From Candidatus Saccharimonadota bacterium (GTDB taxonomy: Bacteria > Patescibacteriota > Saccharimonadia > Saccharimonadales > Saccharimonadaceae): a DNA stretch of 58,890 nucleotides. The notes beneath the pieces are model-generated. The model made no database searches, was not told the DNA's origin, and worked only from the letters and a program-made list of their open reading frames with translations. Positions 16,408 to 24,640 of the stretch are shown one piece after another. The DNA is taken from contig JAFWDS010000013.1 of the NCBI GenBank assembly GCA_017516075.1, forward strand, positions 1 to 58,890. Reading direction: 5' to 3'. A program made the position numbers and the translations under genes. The stretch's first letter is position 1. Each line of letters starts with the position of its first letter.

Positions 16408-18096
16408 CTATGAAGCTTTGTTATTTTTCTGGGTAGAACGATATTCTTGTAGGGTTTCTGGGTATTTTCGAATTGTTGGCTCAAGTGCATGGTAAAATTC
16501 GCTGTCTTGATCCTCGGACACAATAGTTTCAACTTTCATAAACTCTTTCTTAGGGACGAAAGAAACGCTGATTGAGCTATTCGGACCTTGATTAGAATGT
16601 TTCGAAACGAGACCATCGCTGTTAGCTTCTTGTCGAGATGCGTCATATAATGAGACTTGAAAGCTATTCGGACTAAACTCTTCCGGGGTTTCAGGTAAGC
16701 TAGTATTCTCATTTTCCAAATTGAACTCCAATTTCTCAGTGATTTCTTCGATGGTTTTTTTGAGATAATCTATACGTTTGGAAGACTCGATTGTTGCTAT
16801 GCGCTTGTAATCCTCCGAGCTAGCACTAATATCTCTGGTATTTTTTGGCAACGAGATGGCACCTTGATAATAGTCCATGCTGCGTATTTCTGCAATTTTT
16901 TTATAACAATCTAAGTATTCGTCATTTTCATCGATTGATTCAATTAGCGCTTTGCCTCTGTTTTTTTGTTTTTCGTCATAAATTGATTCCTCTATATTCA
17001 CGATTGGGATATCAAAATATTTAGCATGTCGGAGTGCAGCCTCAGAAATCCTTCCATTAGTAACAACTATATAATCTGGTCTTTTCGGTATGCCATTTTC
17101 AGAATAGCGTCTCAATAGCACTTCGTTATAGGCAACTCTATTACCGCCCTGGATTGCTCCAACTATGTCTAATTTGCTTTCATCTAATAGAGTATCACTT
17201 TTGCCTGATGTATTGCTCGTTCCACCGTCTTGATTATGAATACTGATAATTGAGTCTGCTTTTACGTTTTCAAATCCATATATTAAATCGTGTGGCGAGT
17301 TAGGCGAATCGCCAACAAAGCCTTTGTTGTTGGTATCGGAATTATGAAATGAACATGACATAACATCACCACGCGCATTTGCTGCCCTGGTCCCAAAACC
17401 GGTAACGTTCTCGGCTTGATCCTGTCGCTCTACCCATATGGCTGGGTTGTTCATCAACTCTTGATAGGTTTCGATGCCTATATTATCGGGTATTTTTTCG
17501 CCTCGGTCAAGAGCTTCTTTGTTGGCTCTTCTGTAATCTATTGTTGTCGTAAGCATAGTATATGGCAATCCTTTTAGGTCATAGATGGTTATTTCGTCGT
17601 CTTCGTAAAGAATAGTGCGTTTTGAAATACCCGAATCGCCGGACAAAACTCCGATTTCCAAATCATCTATGCTGAGCAGGCGAGAATTTAAATCCTTTTC
17701 TACTATTTCTTGTGTCCTTTGATTTTTTAACCGCTCGTTTTTTGCTCTCTCGAAATGACTTCGCGCCTGAGACATATCCGTCCGGAGTAATTCCTGCTCA
17801 CGCTCTTGCGCTTCCTGTTTGGCTTTTTCCCGTCGTAGCTTAGTTTCTTCCTCTTCCCTACGTAGCTCCTCTTCGCGCGCCGATCTCTGTTCTGCAAATT
17901 GTTTAGCAATTGTTGCGCGATCGACTCGTCTAGCTTGAAGACTATTAAATGCTAGGGGATTGATAGTAGTCTGATGAGAGGACTGATATTCGACTCTCTT
18001 TCGTTGAGCGGCTTCGGGATCAAAAGGAGGATATTCAGCCTCGGCATCTCGATTGTTTGAGTCCTGTTCGGTATTGTTGTTGAGCTTTTCTGACAC
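16408..18096 (-). CDS. Large cytoplasmic protein of unknown function with a coiled coil
   Basis: The 562-residue protein starts at GTG with an aagggga site; it has no signal peptide and no membrane helix. Residues about 60-135 form a charged Glu/Arg/Lys coiled coil. A folded middle domain (about 165-400) contains motifs such as GGNRVAYNEVLLRRY and RPDYIVVTNGRISEAALRHAKYF, followed by IPIVNIEESIYDE. The tail (about 430-562) is low-complexity. I do not recognise the domain. An enzyme or effector working on host or bacterial targets is conceivable but unsupported. It is a single-gene transcript with a TATAAT upstream. Confidence 0.65.
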   Translation of the reverse strand: MSEKLNNNTEQDSNNRDAEAEYPPFDPEAAQRKRVEYQSSHQTTINPLAFNSLQARRVDRATIAKQFAEQRSAREEELRREEEETKLRREKAKQEAQEREQELLRTDMSQARSHFERAKNERLKNQRTQEIVEKDLNSRLLSIDDLEIGVLSGDSGISKRTILYEDDEITIYDLKGLPYTMLTTTIDYRRANKEALDRGEKIPDNIGIETYQELMNNPAIWVERQDQAENVTGFGTRAANARGDVMSCSFHNSDTNNKGFVGDSPNSPHDLIYGFENVKADSIISIHNQDGGTSNTSGKSDTLLDESKLDIVGAIQGGNRVAYNEVLLRRYSENGIPKRPDYIVVTNGRISEAALRHAKYFDIPIVNIEESIYDEKQKNRGKALIESIDENDEYLDCYKKIAEIRSMDYYQGAISLPKNTRDISASSEDYKRIATIESSKRIDYLKKTIEEITEKLEFNLENENTSLPETPEEFSPNSFQVSLYDASRQEANSDGLVSKHSNQGPNSSISVSFVPKKEFMKVETIVSEDQDSEFYHALEPTIRKYPETLQEYRSTQKNNKAS

Positions 18097-18215
18097 GATA
18101 ATCCCCTTAATTATTATTTCAATTCATTATAACACAGAAACCATCTTGCTAGCATTTTCTTCTTTAATAGGCTACCTTTCTAAAACTACTTCTAATAAGG
18201 TTAATCAAAATGAAC

Positions 18216-18299
18216 TGGCTCTATTTTTATCAATGATTCCGCTGTAGCCGACACAAAAATCCACCGTTTGAAGCGGTGGATTTTTGATAAATTGAGCCA
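18216..18299. terminator. Nested terminator hairpin downstream of rnpB (element H)
   Basis: A perfect terminator stem at 18255-18285 (aaaaatccaccg/cggtggattttt) is enclosed by a second inverted repeat, 18216-18233 against 18284-18299 (tggctctattt...atcaa / ttgat-aaattgagcca). The two stems overlap on the right side, so they may be alternative folds. Confidence 0.7.
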
Positions 18300-18326
18300 C
18301 ACAAAGTGCGTCTCTTCGTTTACTCT

Positions 18327-18354
18327 GAAAAAGAAAAACGAGTTTTTCTTTTTC
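18327..18354 (-). repeat. Perfect hairpin at the rnpB 3' side
   Basis: gaaaaagaaaaac/gttttt-ctttttc pair with only a few loop bases. It lies just beyond the RNase P RNA 3' end and probably marks processing or termination. Confidence 0.6.
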
Positions 18355-18367
18355 TCTCGTAAACTCG

Positions 18368-18712
18368 AGCCTTCAATAAGCCGGGTTCTGTAATCTCTAA
18401 AGAGACCGATGGCCATCTATCTAGACGCTACATTGCTATAGCGCTCGAGCGGTAAGCGTGCATCCCCGAGCCAGGGTACTTAGCACTCCTTGCAACAGGT
18501 AGGGTTTGCCGCTGCATCGTATCGCTACAATGCACTGTGAGCTCTTACCTCACTCTTTTCACCCTTACCATGCACTCTAAATAGAGCACATGGCGGTATT
18601 GTCTCTGTGGTACTTTCCCTATCCTTACGGACGGTCGCCGTTAGCGACTACCATGCTCTGTGTTGCCCGGACTTTCCTCTTTTTTAAAAAAAGCGACCAT
18701 CTTTCTGGCTCT
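18368..18712 (-). ncRNA. rnpB: RNase P RNA, bacterial type
   Basis: The catalytic RNA matures tRNA 5' ends. On the minus strand the conserved GGAAAGTCCGGGC (CR-I/P4 region, about 18665-18680) lies near the 5' end, and ACAGAACCCGGCTTA (P4 3' strand) near 18377-18390, about 300 nt later, as in type A/B RNase P. The body also contains TAGGGTAAGG-like and GAGCTCACAGTGCATTG segments typical of the specificity domain. Ends are estimated from the promoter and the terminal helix. Confidence 0.9.
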
Positions 18713-18718
18713 ACGATA

Positions 18719-18746
18719 ATTATATCACAGGACGAATAATTGTAAA
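18719..18746 (-). promoter_or_regulatory. rnpB promoter
   Basis: Minus strand: -35 TTTACA (18741-18746), 16-bp spacer, -10 TATAAT (18719-18724), ending about 7 bp before the RNA start. It sits next to the stop codon of the Nudix-RNase H gene. Confidence 0.65.
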
Positions 18747-18748
18747 GA

Positions 18749-19597
18749 TTACTTCTTGAGAATCTTATCTATGGCGATATTTGCTTCTGAATCGGCTATA
18801 GTGTTGTTGGAGCGCGAAACGTGCACAAAAGAAACCGCGTCAAATTGTTTAAGCTTCTGTTCGATATCAGTATAAATCGGGGAGATGTCCTGGTTTTTGA
18901 TGCTAAAAATGCCATTTAATTGGTTGACCACCATTAGACTATCCGAAACAAACTTGACCGTCTTATACCCTAACTCGATGGCGCGATCTACGCCCTTTCG
19001 CATAGCATAATATTCGGCCATTCTAGAGGTAGCAAAACCAATGAATTCGCCATTTTTTTCGATAATTTGACCAGCGTGATCATGGATACAATACCCAATA
19101 CCGGAAGGGCCAGGATTGCCACGAGAGGCGCCGTCGACATTGATAGTAATAGCGTTGGCGGTGTCACGAGGAGAGACATGCTCGGCATGAACCTTCCCCT
19201 CCTCGATTTCGAGAACCGTTAAGGTAGTCTCTGCCAGATGGACATTGGATGAGGAAAGATCTTTAATAAACTTATAAGCAGTATACCTGTCGCGAGGAGT
19301 TGGCTTGGCTTTTTCATTAATGGCTAGCTCGTAAACAATATAAAGATTGCTAAGCTGACTAGAGCCCTCGGGAGCAAGAAAGGTAATGACATCTTTCAAG
19401 TGGACAGCAGAAGCAGTCAAACCGACGTATTCGTCTAGAGCTCTCGCCATAGCTTCTTCTGGTTGTTCACCGAACTTAATCTTGCCAGTCGGAAGTTCCC
19501 AAAAAACCGGGCCTTCACTGCGACCGCGGCTTTGCTTCATAATTAGGATGCCATCATCCTGTTTAATTATACCTACTACTCGGATTCTTTGCTTCAT
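18749..19597 (-). CDS. Nudix-RNase HI fusion protein
   Basis: The start is ATG 19597 with an aaggag site (282 residues). The N-terminal domain (about 1-140) is Nudix-like: GKIKFGEQPEEAMARALDEYVGL occupies the Nudix box, but two glutamates of the REUXEE core are replaced by Ala and Tyr, so hydrolase activity is doubtful. The C-terminal domain (about 150-282) is a complete RNase HI fold with acidic residues in NVDGASRGN, RMAEYYAM, VSDSLMVV and TIADSEA. It could remove RNA from RNA-DNA hybrids while the Nudix part binds a nucleotide. Element I follows upstream at 19609. Confidence 0.8.
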   Translation of the reverse strand: MKQRIRVVGIIKQDDGILIMKQSRGRSEGPVFWELPTGKIKFGEQPEEAMARALDEYVGLTASAVHLKDVITFLAPEGSSQLSNLYIVYELAINEKAKPTPRDRYTAYKFIKDLSSSNVHLAETTLTVLEIEEGKVHAEHVSPRDTANAITINVDGASRGNPGPSGIGYCIHDHAGQIIEKNGEFIGFATSRMAEYYAMRKGVDRAIELGYKTVKFVSDSLMVVNQLNGIFSIKNQDISPIYTDIEQKLKQFDAVSFVHVSRSNNTIADSEANIAIDKILKK

Positions 19598-19608
19598 ACC
19601 CACTCCTT

Positions 19609-19736
19609 GGTCCTGCTAGCCTGTTTTCCCCGTAATATATACAAGGTGGGTAAAATCTTATGCGATACACCCACGGGTGTAAGCCACGAAATCCCTATAA
19701 CATGATTATTCAGGAAAATCATGCTGCTAGCAGGAC
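19609..19736. repeat. Palindromic element I (GGTCCTG-bounded)
   Basis: Arms 19609-19628 and 19713-19736: ggtcctgctagc/gctagcaggac with a second block gttttcc/ggaaaat. A perfect 16-bp inner palindrome tacacccacgggtgta is at 19666-19681. Its left boundary GGTCCTG is also found at the left edge of the elements at 20601, 38314 and 53725. Confidence 0.75.
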
Positions 19737-19762
19737 TTAGCTTTATTATACCACTTTAGGTG

Positions 19763-19942
19763 GTAAGATGCCAGTAGTTTTATTCGCGTCTACGCTTCAC
19801 GCCGAGAGATTTTTTGGAAAATTTTTAACGGAAATTACTCTTGTCTCGCGGCTGTCTTCACGGCTCGCATGAGATAATTTCCTAAATTTTCTAAAAACTC
19901 TCTCGGGTTTGCTTTATGCTCATAAAACTACTGGCATCTTAC
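19763..19942. repeat. Nested palindromic element K
   Basis: Outer arms 19763-19782 and 19923-19942 are perfectly complementary over 20 bp (gtaagatgccagtagtttta). Inner arms near 19802-19824 and 19884-19906 pair as ccgagag-ttttt-gaaaattt. The centre carries cggctgtcttcacgg, the inverse of the centre of the family C element at 12120. The right arm covers the last codons of the M50 protease gene. Confidence 0.8.
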
Positions 19943-20577
19943 ATCCCTACTATGAAGTAGAAGAAGTTCAAAATGCCATCCATGCCGCTCACCATCAGAT
20001 GCGAGAAGACTTCACCGAGGATGAGGATCAAAGCGTAGACAACGATAAAGCCATAGCGTTCCATGTTTTGCAAGACATTGCGTACCCCATCAGGAGAGAT
20101 AGCATATAGGACACGTGAGCCGTCTAACGGCGGGATTGGAATAAGATTAAACAAGAGAAAACCGAGATTCACATAGACTAATTCTACAAAAATAAACTGC
20201 CAAACATCTCCACCGACGCCATAAACGAGCCCGGAAAAATGACCGATCAAAAAACAGATGAATGCTAGAAGAAAATTAGTAAAAGGTCCGGCGATAGCGA
20301 CAAGCGCCATGCCCCAAACACCCCATTTAAGATTACGCGTATCTATCGGTACAGGCTTGGCACCACCAAAAACAGGGGCATTGAGCAGATATAAAACAAC
20401 TGGTACCAAGATAGACATGTAGGGGTCAATATGCTTGATTGGGTTAAAAGTTAGGCGACCGGCGTCTCTCGCGGTATGGTCTCCGAGCCAGTAGGCGACA
20501 GCTCCATGAGCTAGCTCGTGCAAAATCACCGACCCCACCACGATTAGAAGAATAAGTATAATATATAAGATATTCAT
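19939..20577 (-). CDS. Site-2-protease-like M50 membrane metalloprotease
   Basis: The start ATG 20577 (212 residues, MNILYIILILL...) is preceded by TATAAT at 20585-20590 with a 7-bp gap, so the mRNA is probably leaderless; a longer reading would run into a palindrome. The zinc motif HELAHG (near residue 20) and the second motif LIPIPPLDGSRV (near 150) are both present, within about four to five membrane helices. It fits the short family of M50B proteases that cut membrane-bound substrates. The substrate is unknown. Confidence 0.88.
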   Translation of the reverse strand: MNILYIILILLIVVGSVILHELAHGAVAYWLGDHTARDAGRLTFNPIKHIDPYMSILVPVVLYLLNAPVFGGAKPVPIDTRNLKWGVWGMALVAIAGPFTNFLLAFICFLIGHFSGLVYGVGGDVWQFIFVELVYVNLGFLLFNLIPIPPLDGSRVLYAISPDGVRNVLQNMERYGFIVVYALILILGEVFSHLMVSGMDGILNFFYFIVGM

Positions 20578-20600
20578 ACTTAGTATTATATCATTATTTT

Positions 20601-20782
20601 GGATGGGTCCTGGTTGCACAGGTTTTTCTGATAGCTGGACTTAAAATTTTAAGCACGTCATACGCTGGGACGCCGGCAGAACCGCCCCTTCGGGACGAAC
20701 CTGCCGGGTCCGTCAGGAATATACGTGTTAAAATTTTAAATCATTTTTATGCTATCAGAAAAACCCGTGCAACCACCCATCC
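20601..20782. repeat. Nested palindromic element, family B, copy 1
   Basis: Outer arms 20601-20635 and 20751-20782 pair over about 32 bp (ggatggg...gatagc with gctatc...cccatcc; the left arm carries a 3-base insertion). Inner arms ttaaaattttaa lie at 20641-20652 and 20728-20739. The core (about 20653-20727), from gcacgtcata through cccttcgggacgaacctg to atacgtgt, is nearly identical to that at 38370-38441, while both sets of arms differ completely between the two loci. Confidence 0.88.
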
Positions 20783-20787
20783 AAAGT

Positions 20788-21234
20788 CTAATTTAATACT
20801 ATTACTTCTTTAGTAGCTGGGAGGGAGTCGAGGTTTTTGACTTTGAGCTTTTTCTCGGTACGAGCAGTAAGTTTGAGTTCTGAGACCATACCGTCGACAT
20901 TGCCCATTGAGACGATAAGCCTTGGTTCAATTTCGCGGACGGCGCGAACAGAGGAAGTACAGAGGATGTCAGCGACTATGTCGTCGAGATTTTCTGCTAT
21001 ACCACCGATAATACCGGTATGAATGCCGCCAATTTCGACATCGTAAATAGTCTTGCCGCTCTTGGTAGCTACACCGCGAATGGTGGCATCGCCGATTTCG
21101 AATTCGCCAGGACCATGGATGACACCAACTTTTAGATTGGCATCGATGTCGCCGCTGGCGACATTGAACTTGATGGTGGTTTTTTTGGTGGTGATAATGA
21201 TATCATCTGGACCTTTGCTTTCTATTTCAAACAT
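20788..21234 (-). CDS. Degenerate metallo-beta-lactamase-fold protein (UlaG/YfnR-like)
   Basis: The 148-residue protein is made mostly of short beta strands: VGVIHGPGEFEIGDATIRGVATKSGKTIYDVEIGGIHTGIIGGIAENLDDI resembles the GPGEYEV-type region of Zn-dependent hydrolases of the beta-lactamase fold seen in CPR genomes. The histidine-rich HxHxDH metal site is not visible, so catalysis is doubtful. It lies 8 bp after the winged-helix gene (21243-21848) and is likely co-transcribed. Confidence 0.55.
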   Translation of the reverse strand: MFEIESKGPDDIIITTKKTTIKFNVASGDIDANLKVGVIHGPGEFEIGDATIRGVATKSGKTIYDVEIGGIHTGIIGGIAENLDDIVADILCTSSVRAVREIEPRLIVSMGNVDGMVSELKLTARTEKKLKVKNLDSLPATKEVIVLN

Positions 21235-21242
21235 TTTTACTC

Positions 21243-21848
21243 CTATCCTTTTATTAATCTTTCTGGGTCAATGATTTCGGTGATTTCCATCTCTAATACG
21301 TCGCTAATAAACCTATCGTGAACACTCTTTCTGTAGGTGAAATCATCTGGAGAAAGGATGACATAATTAATAGGTTTTCCCTGTTTCTTCTCTATAACTT
21401 CGGCCCAACGCGTGAGTTTTTTAGTCTTGTCGTTGCCGATAATAAGAAGATCGATGCCGTCCTGGCCGGGTAAACGATTGGTTACAATAAGGCCTTTCAA
21501 ATAATTCTTGACTGGACGAGAGTATTCTTCCCATGTGGTTTCTTTGATATCTTGATCACGGAGTGAATCAATTCTTTTACCAAAAATATCAATGAGTGGA
21601 CGATAAAATGGATGTTTACTATTGGCCGAGTAATAAACTTTGTTGTCGAAGGTTTCGTTTTTGATGACTCCGATACTTTCTAGATTGAGTAGTTCCCTTC
21701 GGACTGAATTGATTTGCTCGTCAATTACTCTAGTCATTTCGCGAACATAAAAAGATTTTTCGGGGTTTTCGAAGAATAGTTTTAAGAGTTTGGCACGGGT
21801 TTTGGAGCCAAATAATTTTTCGGTTGGTGTGTTATTTTCTTTGCTCAT
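21243..21848 (-). CDS. Winged-helix regulator with a nucleotidyltransferase-like C-terminal domain
   Basis: The 201-residue protein has an N-terminal ArsR-type winged helix (about 10-85: TRAKLLKLFFENPEKSFYVREMTRVI..., NSVRRELLNLESIGVIKNE). A C-terminal domain (about 100-200) contains GLIVTNRLP and GIDLLIIGND, resembling minimal nucleotidyltransferase-like folds. Such fusions occur widely in CPR bacteria and archaea; the ligand or target is unknown. The putative -10 TAAAAT (21858-21863) is only 9 bp before the ATG. It is the first gene of an operon with the beta-lactamase-fold gene. Confidence 0.65.
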   Translation of the reverse strand: MSKENNTPTEKLFGSKTRAKLLKLFFENPEKSFYVREMTRVIDEQINSVRRELLNLESIGVIKNETFDNKVYYSANSKHPFYRPLIDIFGKRIDSLRDQDIKETTWEEYSRPVKNYLKGLIVTNRLPGQDGIDLLIIGNDKTKKLTRWAEVIEKKQGKPINYVILSPDDFTYRKSVHDRFISDVLEMEITEIIDPERLIKG

Positions 21849-21894
21849 CTTGTATATATTTTAGCACGAATCAAAAAAACCGAAAAGGTGTGTC

Positions 21895-22809
21895 TTATTT
21901 TTTTATACCATCTAGACGTTCTATGATGTATGGATAAATTTTATCTAGTTCGAGCCAAATAATCTTTTTGTTTCTCTTAAACCAAGTAAGCTGGCGTTTG
22001 GCTAGATGCCAATCTTCGTAGAAACACTGCTCTTTGGCTTCTTCTAGAGTCAGTTCTCCCTGAAGATATTTCCAGGCGTATTCGTAGATATCGCTTTTCA
22101 TAGCGCCACTACCCCAACCATATTTTTTAACTAATGCTTTAGTTTCTCGATATAATTCATCACAAAACATGATGTCGAGACGTTTTTTAAGTCGTTCTCG
22201 GAGTAACTCCGCATCCCATTTGATGCCGATAATCAGGTAGTCTCCTTTGATGTTGTTACGGTCCGAACAAGTTTTTTGTTCAAAATCGCCGATTTTTTCA
22301 CCGGTGGGACCTTTGAAGTGGTAATCATAGATTAGCGCATCGATATAGAGGCCGGTACCACCAACGATAATCGGAACTTTGTCGCGCGCTTTAATATCCT
22401 TGATTTTTTCTTCTGCGTAATCTTTCCAGTCAGAGACAGTGAAACGCTCACCTGGTTCGACCAAATCGAGAGCATAGTGAGGGATTCCCTGCATTTCTTC
22501 CTTGGTGGGCTTAGCGGTGCCAATGTCCATACCTTTATAAATCGCACGAGAGTCAGCGGAAATAATTTCACCATCAATCGCTTTAGCGATCTTAATAGAT
22601 ACGCCAGTCTTGCCAGACCCGGTTGAGCCTAAAAGTATTATCGTTGGATAATCAAAAACTGCTTTTTCGGAGCTTTGGACTTTCTCATTGTCATTTTTAC
22701 AACTTCCAGTCAGGTGCTCGCTCCTTATTCGCTCACTGCGTTCGCTGGGGTCGCTCGCACTCTGTGGCGTTGTAAAAGATGACATTCGAAAATCTGGTCT
22801 AAGTCTCAT
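21895..22809 (-). CDS. miaA: tRNA dimethylallyltransferase
   Basis: MiaA adds an isopentenyl group to A37 of tRNAs reading UNN codons. The P-loop is GSTGSGKTGVSI (near residue 61), followed by DSRAIYKGMDIGTAKPT and the conserved GGTGLYIDALI. The C-terminal LAKRQLTWFKRN motif is intact. The protein is 304 residues, but its first 50 are atypical: about residues 9-40 come from a palindromic insertion (22690-22783) ahead of the conserved core, and the start at 22809 has a good gaggag site. It lies 30 bp downstream of thrS in the same direction. Confidence 0.93.
   Translation of the reverse strand: MRLRPDFRMSSFTTPQSASDPSERSERIRSEHLTGSCKNDNEKVQSSEKAVFDYPTIILLGSTGSGKTGVSIKIAKAIDGEIISADSRAIYKGMDIGTAKPTKEEMQGIPHYALDLVEPGERFTVSDWKDYAEEKIKDIKARDKVPIIVGGTGLYIDALIYDYHFKGPTGEKIGDFEQKTCSDRNNIKGDYLIIGIKWDAELLRERLKKRLDIMFCDELYRETKALVKKYGWGSGAMKSDIYEYAWKYLQGELTLEEAKEQCFYEDWHLAKRQLTWFKRNKKIIWLELDKIYPYIIERLDGIKK
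22690..22783. repeat. In-frame palindromic insertion in the miaA N-terminus
   Basis: Arms near 22690-22703 and 22769-22783 pair (gtcatttttacaac / gttgtaaaagatgac), and imperfect pairing extends to about 22671 and 22800. The core is rich in gctcg/cgagc repeats. It is translated as a Ser/Arg/Glu-rich stretch ahead of the P-loop, with no stop codon. Confidence 0.65.
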
Positions 22810-22839
22810 TTATGCTCCTCGAAAGCAGTTTTTGATTCT

Positions 22840-24583
22840 CTAGTCTAATCCTTTCAAGAACGAAGCGAGCTTGGCAAGTTTGACTTTTTCTTCTCTATCG
22901 CGAAGGCGGACGGAGACGATTTTTTCCTCGGCGTCTTTCGGTCCGACAATGAGGACGCAAGGGATTTTCATCTCAGTAGCGCGCTTGATTTTCTTGCCTA
23001 AGGAATCGGCTGAATCATCTACAGTGTAGCGGAGCTCATTGTATTTGAGAGGTTTATCTAGAACTACATTATCAAGAATGCTAGTTATCTCTGAGACATA
23101 GTCACCAACCTTGTCATTGATAGTAAGGATACGGACTTGTTCTGGGGCGCACCAGAATGGGAACCAGCCACCAGTGTGTTCGATAAAGACAGAGAGGAAG
23201 CGCTCGATGGAACCAAGGGTGGCATGGTGAATCATGACTGGACGCTCTTTTTCACCCTTGCTATTGATATATTCGAGGCCAAATCTCTCTGGCTGGACGA
23301 AATCTAACTGAATGGTAGCAAGCTGATGTTCGCGACCGATAGCATCATCGGCCATGAAGTCAATTTTGGGGCCATAGAAGGCAGCTTCGCCCTCTTGTTC
23401 GAAGTAGTCGAGACCGTTGTCGATAGCAGCTTGCTTAATCTGTTTTTGAGCCATTTCCCAGAGTTTCTTATCTCCTAGGTATTTGTCTTCGTCAGAACGA
23501 TAGGAGAGACGAGCGCGGAGTTTTTGCATGCCCATAGTTTCGTAGAGTTCTTTGACTATACTAACTAAGCGCTTTACCTCATCTTTAATCTGGTCATTGC
23601 GGCAAAAAACGTGAGAATCGTCCTGAGTAAGTGAGCGTACCCTGGAGAGACCACCAAGCTCACCGGTCTTTTCATCGCGATAATCGGTGGTCGCTTCCAT
23701 ATAGCGCACGGGCATATCCCTGTAAGTGCGAGGACGAGAGGCAAAAATCTGAGCGTGATGCGGACAGTTCATTGGTTTCATGGCAAAATCTTCACCGCTA
23801 ACCTGGGAATGTACCATAAAGAGTTCGTCGCCGAATTTGGCGTAGTGACCAGAAGTTTTATAGAGGTCTGTCTTAGTAATGTGGGGAGTCCAGACCTTTT
23901 TGAACCCTTCCCTCCCTCTGAGGCTTAAAGAGTAATTCGCCACTAGTTCGCGGAGTTCGGTGCCGCGAGGGGTAAAGAGAGGAAGGCCAGCGCCGACAAG
24001 ATCCGAGAAACAGAACAAATCTAGCTCTTTGCCGAGTTTTCTGTGATCACGTTTTTTGGCTTCTTCTTGTTGAGCAAGATAATTGTCTAGCTCTTTTTCG
24101 GTTGGAAAAGCGACACCATAGATACGAGTGAGCATTTCGCGTTTTTCGTCCACGCCAGTAAGCGCCAGCGACACGGGCTAGTTTGAAGGCACCGACTTCG
24201 GAGGTATTTTTAAGATGTGGACCTTTGCAGAGATCTGTAAAGACATCGCCTAGATCATAAAAAGATATCTCGGCGTTCTCTGGTAAATCTTCGATTAGCT
24301 CGATTTTGTACTTTTGATTGTGGTCCCGAGCCCAATCTAAAGCCTCGGATTTTTTGACGACACGTTTCGTCATAGGGAGTTTGCGGGCAATAATTCCGCG
24401 CATCTTCTTCTCAATTTTTTGTAAATCCGAATCTGATATTTTGGTTTTGCCAAAATCGATATCGTAATAAAAGCCGTTGTCGATAGCTGGGCCAATACCA
24501 AAAGCTGCATGAGGATAAAGCTCTTGCACGGCGGCGGCAAGAACGTGACTTAAAGTATGGCGCATTTGCTCTAAATTGTCCAT
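22840..24583 (-). CDS. thrS: Threonyl-tRNA synthetase, interrupted by a frameshift
   Basis: Two overlapping frames make one enzyme. The N-terminal part (24583 down to about 24160) has the editing domain with HTLSHVLAAAVQEL and the GPHLKNTSEVGAFKL segment. It runs to GAYWRG, after which the frame is lost. The other frame (about 24158 to 22840) resumes exactly with DEKREMLTRIYGVAF and holds the class II catalytic core (FTPRGTELRELV, RYMEATTDYRDEKTGEL, GGWFPFWCAPEQV). The N-terminal TGS domain is absent. The junction lies at the invariant AYWRGDE motif and needs a +1 or -2 shift. Because this synthetase is essential, a sequencing error, recent mutation or recoding are all possible. Confidence 0.85.
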
Positions 24584-24640
24584 TTCTTTTTTCCCATTTA
24601 ATTACTATAATTATAGCACATAATATGGGGTAAATAGAAT

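Noticed and set aside
19604-20787. Insertion sequence bounded by the palindromes at 19.6-20.8 kb
   Set aside because: No transposase is encoded; the only gene between them is an M50 protease, and the palindromes differ from each other.
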